Translations under genes and position numbers: made by a program
The notes under the pieces: generated by a model
What the model was told of the DNA's origin: nothing
Database searches by the model: none
Seen by the model: the letters and a program-made list of their open reading frames with translations, nothing else
In this document: in pieces, positions 17,957 to 24,922 of the stretch
How the letters are laid out: every line of letters starts with the position of its first letter
Position numbering within the stretch: position 1 is the first letter of the stretch
From: Pseudomonas asturiensis
Lineage (GTDB): Bacteria > Pseudomonadota > Gammaproteobacteria > Pseudomonadales > Pseudomonadaceae
Reading direction: 5' to 3'
Assembly (NCBI RefSeq): GCF_900143095.1
Contig: NZ_FRDA01000001.1
Coordinates: 567,357 to 631,356, forward strand
Length of the DNA stretch: 64,000 nucleotides

Positions 17957-18855
17957 TGCAGGTGCTCCAGCAGCAATCGAGTATCGTCTGCCAACTGCTC
18001 GAAGCTGGGGTGGCGGTCAACGCACAACACACGTGTTTGGGAGAGCAAGGCGGCAATCTGTTTGAACGACTGGCCTTGATGACCGAGCTGGGTTGCCAGC
18101 GGTCGGCAGTAAATGCTGTTCATTAACGCCGCCATCGCGTCTGCCGATCGCAACGGGTAGATTTTTGCTGCAACCGGCTGGCCGATATCGCGCAACACCA
18201 CGACAGTCTTCAGCGGCAGGGGATCAGAAGGGATGGCGATGGCCGGTGCAACATGGAACTTGCGCACACCTTCACGAACTGCCGGGCCTTGTCGGCCGGT
18301 CAGGTGAAAGTGTTCGATACTGTCGAGCCAGAGTTGATGACTACGGCCATCGGGCATCAAGCGTGGCTGACCACTGGCGTCAGCCTGGATAACAGAGACG
18401 TCGTCGCCTAGCAACTCGCAGCCTGCGACGCACAACGATGCGATAAGCGTTGATTTGCCAACTCCGCTGGGACCGCAAAGGGCGATAGCCTGACCACCCA
18501 GGGATACCGCACCTGCGTGCAGGGTCAGCAGCTTGCGTTGGTGCAAGAGGGCCGCCAGGGCGGTACTCAGTAAAAAGGGGATGGCGTCAGCGTCTGTAGC
18601 GTGACCTTCAAGCTCAAATCGGACTTCAGCGCCCGCGCAGATCATGAAACGGACGATTCCCGGAACCCGGAACAAAACCCGGCCTTCGCTGGCCTGCCAA
18701 TTGGCGCCGCCATTTTCGTTGCGCAAGGGGAGTGGAACGAGATCCCGACACACGCGAACATCCACGTTCCCGCGCAATGCTTGTGCTGGCGCAAGGGGAA
18801 GCTGAAGTTCGGAATCTACAAGTAAGCCGCAGACCTGGTAGATAGACAAACGCAT
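17953..18855 (-). CDS. HPr-kinase-like protein A, candidate peptide serine kinase
   Basis: The 300-residue protein has a divergent N-terminal domain and a C-terminal HprK-type kinase domain. Walker A is GPSGVGKST (128-136), preceded by LTLHAGAVSLGG, and the conserved acidic pair LGDDVSVI follows (Asp151-Asp152). In the paeninodin family, an HprK homologue phosphorylates the C-terminal serine of a lasso precursor. The precursor encoded just upstream also ends in Ser, which supports the same function. It shares the fold and overall layout with the second copy at 21848-22753. The first copy sits with the precursor and sulfotransferase, the second with B1 and B2. Confidence 0.85.
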   Translation of the reverse strand: MRLSIYQVCGLLVDSELQLPLAPAQALRGNVDVRVCRDLVPLPLRNENGGANWQASEGRVLFRVPGIVRFMICAGAEVRFELEGHATDADAIPFLLSTALAALLHQRKLLTLHAGAVSLGGQAIALCGPSGVGKSTLIASLCVAGCELLGDDVSVIQADASGQPRLMPDGRSHQLWLDSIEHFHLTGRQGPAVREGVRKFHVAPAIAIPSDPLPLKTVVVLRDIGQPVAAKIYPLRSADAMAALMNSIYCRPLATQLGHQGQSFKQIAALLSQTRVLCVDRHPSFEQLADDTRLLLEHLQ

Positions 18856-18914
18856 GCCTTGGTTCGGTAATTGAGCCAGCTGTTTATTTTAGTGCCGGTA
18901 GCGCTACAGGCGGG

Positions 18915-19079
18915 TCAGGATGCAGGGCCGATACTGGGGCTGAACTCCGAGGGATCCACGCTCTTGACCCCCTCCGTAATGCTTTTGACGCTTTGATCCT
19001 GCAACTCAGGTGTGACCCACGTTTTCTTGGCGGGTGAGGACTGTAGCGAGCAGGATTGGGTTTCGTCGTGAGAAGGCAT
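18915..19079 (-). CDS. Lasso-peptide-like precursor (54 aa)
   Basis: This short gene encodes MPSHDETQSC... with the recognition motif WVTPEL (residues 21-26), the leader element that B1 proteins bind in lasso precursors as Y/W-x-x-P-x-L. Thr35 occupies the conserved -2 position and Glu36 the -1 position if cleavage precedes Gly37. The predicted 18-residue core is GVKSVDPSEFSPSIGPAS. Gly at position 1 and Glu at position 9 allow a 9-membered macrolactam; the tail is nine residues and ends in Ser, the residue that HprK-type kinases phosphorylate in related peptides. AAAGGG lies upstream of the ATG at 19079. The gene lies between a GNAT and the kinase, all leftward. Cleavage site and ring are inferred from family rules; the open frame and motifs are seen directly. 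Confidence 0.82.
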   Translation of the reverse strand: MPSHDETQSCSLQSSPAKKTWVTPELQDQSVKSITEGVKSVDPSEFSPSIGPAS

Positions 19080-19146
19080 GAGTCAGGGTCCCTTTGACAG
19101 AAGGCGTGGCGATGGCGAATGCTTCGCCGCAGAAACGCTATGCAGG

Positions 19147-19704
19147 TTATATGATTGCATTTTGCTGTTCAAGGCTGATAGCCACCCCGGCGGGTTGCCA
19201 TGCCATACGCAGGAAGGGCGTGGCCGTTGCGGTTACAACGAAGCCCAGGCGTTGATAGAGCCGTTGCGCGCGCGCATTGTTCACCTCCACGCTCAGGCTG
19301 ACGCCTTTGCCGAGGTCCCGAGCGCTGGATTGGACGCCCTCGATCAGCACGCGGCCCAGGCCGCGCCCGCGGGCCTCTGGCAGTAAGGAAATATCCACTA
19401 TATGGACCTGCGTCGGCGTCTGTGACAGATACAGCCTTCCGATAGGCCGATCGTCATGCTCGACGATGGCAAAGTCCTGATGTGCATAGGTCGCATAGTG
19501 ACGATCCTGTGCCTGAAACTGAGTGGCGAGAAACGACGTTCTCATCGCCGCAGGCCACTCGCATATGCCTGGTTCCGTTTCACGTACCGCAACGAAAAGC
19601 CGTTCCAGGAACGGCTTGTCGCTATCGGTTGCCGCTCGCAGCACCAAGCCTGCCTGTACCCATTGCAGTGGGCACGAGGTGGTTATTGGCAAATCGCTGG
19701 ACAT
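19147..19704 (-). CDS. GNAT-family N-acetyltransferase in the collar/RiPP operon
   Basis: The 185-residue protein has the acetyl-CoA loop LPEARGRGLGRVLIEGV (R/Q-x-x-G-x-G/A) and the C-terminal ARAQRLYQRLGFV motif of GNAT enzymes. I chose the ATG at 19704; the frame also extends to a TTG at 19716 overlapping the stop of the upstream collar gene. It is 9 bases after that gene and 67 bases before the precursor gene, so it is very likely co-transcribed with both. Acetylation of Lys3 or the N-terminus of the peptide, or of a collar protein, are possible roles, by inference from position only. Confidence 0.82.
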   Translation of the reverse strand: MSSDLPITTSCPLQWVQAGLVLRAATDSDKPFLERLFVAVRETEPGICEWPAAMRTSFLATQFQAQDRHYATYAHQDFAIVEHDDRPIGRLYLSQTPTQVHIVDISLLPEARGRGLGRVLIEGVQSSARDLGKGVSLSVEVNNARAQRLYQRLGFVVTATATPFLRMAWQPAGVAISLEQQNAII

Positions 19705-19712
19705 GGCTGATC

Positions 19713-20309
19713 TCAAGCTGACACTGGATAAGTGCCTTCGTAGCAGATGAAATAGGAAAGCACCAAGGCCGGTTGGCGGTTCTCATGCGACTGCGTGACG
19801 TTCTGAGCGTCACCGCCGGTCACGCCCAACGTCCGGCCAGCCAGTTGTGCTGTGACAGGCTGCCCTGTCACGAATGCGCGGATAGCGAAGTTAGTAGGAG
19901 TCGCAACCTTCACTGGCCGCATGAGTCTCGACGACCCGTTGGCACTTGGTGCTGACGACGTGTCCGTTGAGAAGTTGACGCTTGCTGGCGTCGGTTGAAC
20001 CAATTGCAATTGATGGTTGTGAACTGGGAGCTGAAGAGCGGTCAGGGTTACGGTTTCAGCGCCTGACTGATTGCCCAGCGCACGCGCCGTCAGACCCGTC
20101 CCCGTGCCCATCCCTACCAAGGCCTGGCCCTGGAGGTTTGGCACCCCGAAGGTCTGCAACGCGACCCCGCCATACTGGTTGCCCAGCAGCGCATAAAGCG
20201 CTTGATATTGTTGAACATTCACCAATCTGCCATCACACGGCAGCCACCCATCGGGTACCCTGTTTGCGAGATACGGATAAGCCCTGACTTCACCAATAAA
20301 AGCATCCAT
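19713..20309 (-). CDS. Phage-tail-collar domain protein 1 (MdpB-like)
   Basis: The 198-residue protein begins with the collar signature IGEVRAYPYLANRVPDGWLP and CDGRLVNVQQYQALYALLG, and has a typical GVPNLQGQALVGMG central motif. The C-terminus is beta-rich with an SYFICYEGTYP ending. Such stand-alone collar proteins (microcystin-dependent-protein-like) are not part of a complete phage here: no capsid, terminase or integrase is present. It is the last and most divergent of three tandem homologues. AAGGA precedes the ATG with long spacing. Its role is unknown; extracellular trimeric fibre-tip proteins are the family norm. Confidence 0.85.
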   Translation of the reverse strand: MDAFIGEVRAYPYLANRVPDGWLPCDGRLVNVQQYQALYALLGNQYGGVALQTFGVPNLQGQALVGMGTGTGLTARALGNQSGAETVTLTALQLPVHNHQLQLVQPTPASVNFSTDTSSAPSANGSSRLMRPVKVATPTNFAIRAFVTGQPVTAQLAGRTLGVTGGDAQNVTQSHENRQPALVLSYFICYEGTYPVSA

Positions 20310-20322
20310 AGCTGTACCGTCC

Positions 20323-20856
20323 TTAGTTCGAAGTGGGAAAGAGGCCGCGCGTTGCGATAATGAACCTCAGCGCCACGGTGGGCATCATGTTCGCGTGCGG
20401 CATGCCTGAGCCACTGTTGGTAATGGACGTGTTAGCGAGATTGATCCCGGTCCCGGCGACGTTAGCATTCAGGTATTGAATCACCGGCGGTTGAGTGTTG
20501 GCCAAAGTGACTGAATTGGATGGCGTTGAAACGGTCGCTGTTACCCCCGCAGTATTGAATGTATGCGTGTGGGCCGGTAGTTGATCCGGGATCATGGTCA
20601 CCGTCTCCGTTCCGCCTTTGGATCCCAGGGTGTAGTTCGTCAATCCCACACCCTGACCCTGGCTTATCATTAAACGCCCTCGCAAGTCCGGAAGGCCGAA
20701 GTTGGCAACGCCGTCTCCACCATAGAGGGTGCCTAGCAACGCATACAGCGCTTCATTGCCATTAATAGGCAACACCGAACCGTCACAGTCGTGCCAGCCT
20801 TCGGGAACGACCGAAGTGGCCATTGTGCGAATTTCACCTACGTAGCAATCAACCAT
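20323..20856 (-). CDS. Phage-tail-collar domain protein 2 (MdpB-like)
   Basis: The 177-residue product starts at the ATG at 20856, set by AAGGAG 7 bases upstream. The frame runs back to 20913 but that extension overlaps the preceding gene. It shows VPEGWHDCDGSVLPINGNEALYALLG in two conserved stretches, then NFGLPDLRGRLMISQGQG and a histidine-rich QLPAHTHTF segment, all characteristic of the collar family. The C-terminus ends FIIATRGLFPTSN. It is 13 bases upstream of protein 1 and 10 bases downstream of protein 3, so the three are one transcription unit. Confidence 0.88.
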   Translation of the reverse strand: MVDCYVGEIRTMATSVVPEGWHDCDGSVLPINGNEALYALLGTLYGGDGVANFGLPDLRGRLMISQGQGVGLTNYTLGSKGGTETVTMIPDQLPAHTHTFNTAGVTATVSTPSNSVTLANTQPPVIQYLNANVAGTGINLANTSITNSGSGMPHANMMPTVALRFIIATRGLFPTSN

Positions 20857-20866
20857 GTGCTTCTCC

Positions 20867-21418
20867 TTAAGCGAATTGCGGGTAAAGTCCGTCCTGGACG
20901 GCAATGCAGGCAATGAGAGTCATGTAGGGCTGCATGTTGGGATGCCCTTGACCCAGTCCAGTCGAGGTAATGGTGGTGCTGGCCAGAGCAGCCGTCGGGT
21001 TAGCGGGGGGCGTGCCGTATATATTCACGTCAGGCGTATTTGCATTAGGTGCTGGTGTGGTGTAGACGCCTTCATTGGTAGGGGCGGGAGCAGTGCCGTT
21101 GACGGTCGCTACCGCCACGCCATGGTTGTGTGCGGGCATTTGTGCGACGGTAATGGCGACGGTTTCTGCACCCAGGGGCTTGCCTACGGTGTTGTAGTCA
21201 GCTTTGGTTGGCAGGGCGCTCCAGCCCATGGGTGTTCGACCGCGCAAATCGGGTATTGCGAAGGTCGTTTTGCCGTCGCCGCCATAAGCAGTACCGATCA
21301 ATGAAAACAGCGCCGCATAATTCCTGAGGTTCAGCTGCGTGCCGTCACAAATATGCCACCCAGAGGGAATTCTATTGTAGGGAAACCAGCGTATATCGCC
21401 GAGAAAGAAATCTGACAT
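20867..21418 (-). CDS. Phage-tail-collar domain protein 3 (MdpB-like), first gene of the operon
   Basis: The 183-residue protein opens with FLGDIRWFPYNRIPSGWHI and CDGTQLNLRNYAALFSLIG, followed by FAIPDLRGRTPMGW and QMPAHNHGV, the canonical collar motifs. AGGAG lies 6 bases before the ATG at 21418. As the first gene after a divergent intergenic region it probably sets expression of the whole leftward unit: three collar proteins, GNAT, precursor, kinase and sulfotransferase. No secretion signal is visible at the N-terminus. Confidence 0.88.
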   Translation of the reverse strand: MSDFFLGDIRWFPYNRIPSGWHICDGTQLNLRNYAALFSLIGTAYGGDGKTTFAIPDLRGRTPMGWSALPTKADYNTVGKPLGAETVAITVAQMPAHNHGVAVATVNGTAPAPTNEGVYTTPAPNANTPDVNIYGTPPANPTAALASTTITSTGLGQGHPNMQPYMTLIACIAVQDGLYPQFA

Positions 21419-21847
21419 GTACTGCTCCTGTCCGTAGATTCAATGATGTCCAAATACACAGCCCGGAAATTGCTATTTACCGGTTGCACCTTAGGCTGCA
21501 CATTAGTATTTACAACGGCAGCATCGCGCTGGCAAGCGCTGTTTTTTGACGCTTCAAAAAATAGTCCGCGGCAACATTCGCTTTCCCCTGGCCACTCCGC
21601 AGACCGCTGTAGGCGCGCGCTTCAAGGGCGCACTGGCTTGTGTGCCTGCACGCGATTAGGTAGTATGTTCAGCGCTCAAGCGACCCCGTACCGCCATATA
21701 TAAGAGGGTGGGAATGCACACGCAGGTCACGCCGACTGTTATTTCTTCCGCCTGTTTTTCCGCTCATAAGCGTTGTCTTATTGCCAGACAGTGTGCCGGG
21801 ATACATACCCATAAACGAATTTTCTGTTTGGTTATATTAGGGTTTGC
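21419..21847. other. 429-bp divergent promoter region of the RiPP locus
   Basis: The region lies between the leftward collar-led unit and the rightward kinase B-led unit, so it should hold both promoters. I could not identify convincing -35/-10 pairs by eye. It contains a 45-codon frame (21714-21851, listed separately) coupled to kinase B. A longer frame at 21443-21703 lacks a ribosome-binding site and is not called. Confidence 0.6.
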
Positions 21848-21851
21848 GTGA
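21714..21851 (+). CDS. Possible 45-aa peptide coupled to HPr-kinase-like protein B
   Basis: The frame begins at an ATG at 21714, preceded by GAGGGTGGGA, and ends in a TGA that overlaps the GTG start of the kinase gene (GTGA). The product is basic and cysteine-rich, starting MHTQVTPTVISS and ending FCLVILGFA. It does not have the W-x-x-P-x-L motif of the precursor at 18915-19079, so it is not an obvious RiPP substrate. It may be a translational coupling leader or a chance frame. Its position directly before a peptide kinase makes it worth recording. Confidence 0.3.
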   Translation: MHTQVTPTVISSACFSAHKRCLIARQCAGIHTHKRIFCLVILGFA

Positions 21852-22753
21852 TCAACTACCTTATTTGCGGCCTGTCTGTCAGTTCCGAGTTGCTGTTGCC
21901 AGGTCACTCAATAGTGGAAACCGCTTCTGCAGAGGTTAACGTACTGCGTGGACAGGTGCCTGCGCCGTGTTCGAATGAACATACCAGTACGCCTTATCAG
22001 TTTATTGGCGATTCAACGGTACTTTTCCGCGCACCAGGCGTTGTTCGATTTCAGATCATTGATGGCAAAGAAATTTTATTCGAACTCGAGGCGTTCGGCA
22101 GCGACGAACAAGCCGTATCGTTCTTGCTGAGCACAGTGATCGGCATTGTCCTGCATCAGCGTCAGTTGATGGTGCTGCATGCGTCGGCTGTCATGGTGGA
22201 TGGTCAGGCACTGGCCATCTGTGGGCCAAGCGGGGCTGGCAAGTCTACGCTTGCAGCTGCGATATGCCAGGCCGGTGGTCATTTTGTCAGTGACGATATT
22301 TCGGTCATTTCCAGAGAAAGCGTAGGCGGTTATTCAGTGCGCCCCGATGGCCGTCAGCATCGTTTGTGGGCTGACAGCATTCAGCAGCTCTCTCTAGCAG
22401 GACGCAAGACCGAGGTCGTTCGCGCGGGCTGGGACAAGTTTCATGTCGAGCCAGCGGACAATGCTTTGCCGGTTGCGGTCCCTTTAAAGGCCGTGATTGT
22501 CCTCTGTCCAGCGAGCAGTCCGTCCCCGGCAACCCTTTCACGTTTGTCTCCTGCTGACGCCGTCGCGCTGCTGGATCGAAATGTATTTCGCAGGCAGCTA
22601 GCTGAACGCATGGGACGGTCCGCACAATTATTTGCGCAGATTGCAGGTTTGATCGCCGACGTGCCGGTTCTGCGGTTTGAAAGGCTGGCCGACTTCGCGC
22701 GAATTCAAGATGACGTACGGCAGGTACTGAATCAGCTGGAGCGTTGTAAATAA
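21848..22753 (+). CDS. HPr-kinase-like protein B
   Basis: The 301-residue protein parallels kinase A along its length. Both begin with a [YV]xxCGLxVxSELxLP-like segment, share a FLLST..LHQR..LxLHA stretch, and have Walker A (GPSGAGKST at 126-134) and an acidic pair (Asp149-Asp150 in VSDDISVI). Start is GTG at 21848, with AGGG 5 bases upstream. It heads the divergent unit with B1 and B2. Two HprK homologues in one locus may phosphorylate different residues or act in sequence; one may also have become a scaffold. The ATP site appears intact in both. Confidence 0.85.
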   Translation: MINYLICGLSVSSELLLPGHSIVETASAEVNVLRGQVPAPCSNEHTSTPYQFIGDSTVLFRAPGVVRFQIIDGKEILFELEAFGSDEQAVSFLLSTVIGIVLHQRQLMVLHASAVMVDGQALAICGPSGAGKSTLAAAICQAGGHFVSDDISVISRESVGGYSVRPDGRQHRLWADSIQQLSLAGRKTEVVRAGWDKFHVEPADNALPVAVPLKAVIVLCPASSPSPATLSRLSPADAVALLDRNVFRRQLAERMGRSAQLFAQIAGLIADVPVLRFERLADFARIQDDVRQVLNQLERCK

Positions 22754-22829
22754 CCCTCTGTTAGCTGAAAATCACTCGCTCATTCGAGCGTTACCGGCTC
22801 GTTTATTGTTTGGAGCAGGGATTTTGACA

Positions 22830-23129
22830 ATGGAAGGTAAAAGGTTTCGCAACGGCGTTTTTCAACGTGCCGAAGGTTTGCTCGCCGCCGAGGCGGGTGA
22901 GGATCTATTGATGATGAACGTCGAACTTGGGCGTTATTTCAATCTGAATTCGGTCGGTGCACGGATCTTTGCCCTGCTCGAGCAGCCCATGACCCAACAG
23001 GCCCTGGTCGCAGCGCTGACCAATGAATATGAGGTTAGCGAGCAGGTAGCGTTTGACGAATTGGAAACCTTTCTCGGGGTTCTGTATGAACGTGGCCTGG
23101 TGACGGTCAGTGATGGCCCGGCCAACTGA
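22830..23129 (+). CDS. PqqD-like RiPP recognition element (lasso B1)
   Basis: The 99-residue protein is a stand-alone RRE of the PqqD family: a beta-rich start (FQRAEGLLAAEAGEDLLMMNVELGRYFNLNSVGARIFALL) written here as its key parts LLMMNVELGRYFNLN and SVGARIFALLEQP, then a helical C-terminal half. In lasso pathways B1 binds the leader motif (here WVTPEL) and delivers the precursor to B2. The ATG at 22830 is preferred over the TTG at 22806 because AGGGA precedes it by 8 bases. Its 3' end overlaps the B2 gene by 17 bases, as is usual for B1/B2 pairs. Confidence 0.88.
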   Translation: MEGKRFRNGVFQRAEGLLAAEAGEDLLMMNVELGRYFNLNSVGARIFALLEQPMTQQALVAALTNEYEVSEQVAFDELETFLGVLYERGLVTVSDGPAN

Positions 23130-23595
23130 TCACTGGCGACTGCCGGGTGGGGACCGCTGGCTGACCCTGGAAGCCGCCGCCGCGCTGCTATTTGCGGCGA
23201 TTGCAGTGCGCACGTTACCCTTTCGCTGGATCATCAAGTGGTCAGGTTCCGCCGCTAAAAGCCTGCAGCACAGCGATGTGTCCCTGCACCCGATCGCGCA
23301 TTCTGCTTTACCTGGTCAGATAGGCAACGCCGTGAAGCGGGCCGCGCGTCACTTGCCATTGACCTTGCTTTGTCTACCTCAGGCACTTGCTGCTAACTGG
23401 ATGTTGCGTCGACGCGGCGTGGCCGCGAGCCTGCATTTTGGTGTGGCCCTTTGCGAGGGCCCGGTGCGTCGAATGCGCGCGCATGCCTGGCTGACGGTTG
23501 GTCAGCAGTCGGTAATCGGTGTTGCGGGCAGTCAGGCATTTGTCGAAGTGGCGCGCTTCAGTGACGAGGCACCTGACCGGTCACCTGAGTCATAG
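23113..23595 (+). CDS. Transglutaminase-like leader peptidase (lasso B2)
   Basis: The 160-residue protein matches the lasso B2 family. The nucleophile Cys87 lies in LLCLPQALA, the catalytic His124 in AHAWLTVG, and the intervening RRRGVAASLHFGVA block is characteristic. The third residue of the usual Cys-His-Asp triad, expected 12 residues after His, is Gly here, so the acid may be supplied from elsewhere. It should cut the leader after Thr-Glu, before the Gly of the core, with ATP-independent thiol protease chemistry. A GTG at 23110 adds one residue. It overlaps B1 and closes the rightward unit. Confidence 0.87.
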   Translation: MARPTDHWRLPGGDRWLTLEAAAALLFAAIAVRTLPFRWIIKWSGSAAKSLQHSDVSLHPIAHSALPGQIGNAVKRAARHLPLTLLCLPQALAANWMLRRRGVAASLHFGVALCEGPVRRMRAHAWLTVGQQSVIGVAGSQAFVEVARFSDEAPDRSPES

Positions 23596-23647
23596 CCCTT
23601 GCGACGTCACGGCAGGATGACCCGGTCGGTCAAGGCAAGTCGGAGCT

Positions 23648-24922
23648 TTACGCCTCAGACTTAAGGTCTGCAGACTGACCAACCACTGCCACATCACTGG
23701 CATAAAGCAAACCCACCATCAGCGCGCCGTGCAACGCGAAGCCATAGAAAGGCTGGTAGTAATCGAATAGCCCGAAACTCAGCAGCGTGAGCAAAACCAC
23801 TGCGGCCCAGCCACGGCCAGGCGTACCTCGGGCAAGCCAGGGCCGCCACAAGGCAAAAGCCAGCGCCATGAAACTCACGGTGCCAAACAGGCCCAGCTCG
23901 GACAGCAAGCCCAACAACAGGTTGTGAGCGTGCAACTCGCCGCGCAGAAAGCGGCCGTCTGCGAAGTCCGGGATCAGGAACTGGAACACGCTAGGCCCGA
24001 GACCAAACAGCGGTTCACTGAGCCAGGCTTTCCATGCGGCTGCCCAAATGTAGGGACGGCCCAGGGAAAAGGCAGTGAAGACGCTTTCATTGGATGCGCT
24101 GGTCAGCTCTGCGTAGCGGCTGTGAAGAGTGAATGTAATCAGCGCGATGAGCACCAGGCAGGCGAGCACCGCCAATCGGCGCGCATGACGATTAGCGCGT
24201 AGATGCCAGAGTCCAGCACCGGCCAGCACCAGCAGGCCCAGTATCGGATTACGAGCACCGCACAATAGTAGTGCGATCAGGCAACCCAGCAGAGCCACTG
24301 CCGCAGAGCGCCAGCTGTATACACCCAGACGACACAGTTGCAAGGTCATCGCCAGCGACATCACCGCCGTTGCGCCGAACAGCGCCGGGTGTTGGTACAA
24401 GCCGGACGAGCGGGGCAGGTATTGATCCAGGGTTTCCTGCGTGTAGAACAGCAAGGCAAGACTTCTTGCGCCGCTGATGTCCAGCTGAACGACGATACTT
24501 AACAGCAGGCCAAGCCATAGCAGGATCATCGTGGCGCGGGCGGCGGCGCGGGCAACGATCGGAAAAGCCAGCGACAGGTTAAGCACACTCCAGAGCATCA
24601 AAAGTTCCAGGGCGTAGCGGGGCGCAAATTGCAGGGCGATGGCGCGATGCCCGGAGGCAAGCGCCGAAACCGCCACCGAGGTCAGGCACAGGCCAATGGC
24701 GGCCGCCGGCCAACGCAATACAGGGGGAATGCCATGATGCCAAAGCATCCAGGCGCAACTGCCGACTACGAATACCCGCAGCAACATTGACCCCAGCGAC
24801 AGATTGACCCCAAGCCCGTGGCCGATGACCACTTGTTGCAGTGAAAAAGCCAGGTAGACACAGACACAGAGCAGGACCAGCCAGCTCGGCGGTTGCTGCG
24901 CATTGAGCCCGCTATCACGCAT
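23648..24922 (-). CDS. O-antigen ligase/polymerase-like membrane protein
   Basis: The protein is 424 residues from the ATG at 24922 (8 bases overlap the WecG stop) and has about ten hydrophobic helices. The Wzy/WaaL-type periplasmic loop is visible as SASNESVFTAFSLGRPYIW and ELHAHNLLLGLLSELGLFG, with the conserved H-N and GLGPSVFQF segments. It polymerises or ligates lipid-linked glycan in the inner membrane. A second protein of this type lies at 25696-26976, so one of them is probably the polymerase and the other the ligase; I cannot assign which. It is the last gene of the leftward polysaccharide run. Confidence 0.82.
   Translation of the reverse strand: MRDSGLNAQQPPSWLVLLCVCVYLAFSLQQVVIGHGLGVNLSLGSMLLRVFVVGSCAWMLWHHGIPPVLRWPAAAIGLCLTSVAVSALASGHRAIALQFAPRYALELLMLWSVLNLSLAFPIVARAAARATMILLWLGLLLSIVVQLDISGARSLALLFYTQETLDQYLPRSSGLYQHPALFGATAVMSLAMTLQLCRLGVYSWRSAAVALLGCLIALLLCGARNPILGLLVLAGAGLWHLRANRHARRLAVLACLVLIALITFTLHSRYAELTSASNESVFTAFSLGRPYIWAAAWKAWLSEPLFGLGPSVFQFLIPDFADGRFLRGELHAHNLLLGLLSELGLFGTVSFMALAFALWRPWLARGTPGRGWAAVVLLTLLSFGLFDYYQPFYGFALHGALMVGLLYASDVAVVGQSADLKSEA

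Noticed and set aside
19713..21418. Prophage remnant
   Set aside because: Only collar-domain proteins are present; there are no capsid, terminase, portal, lysis or integrase genes and no attachment sites.
21443..21703. 86-codon frame with a signal-peptide-like start in the divergent RiPP promoter region
   Set aside because: No ribosome-binding site, unusual composition after residue 40, and it fills the region that must contain two promoters.
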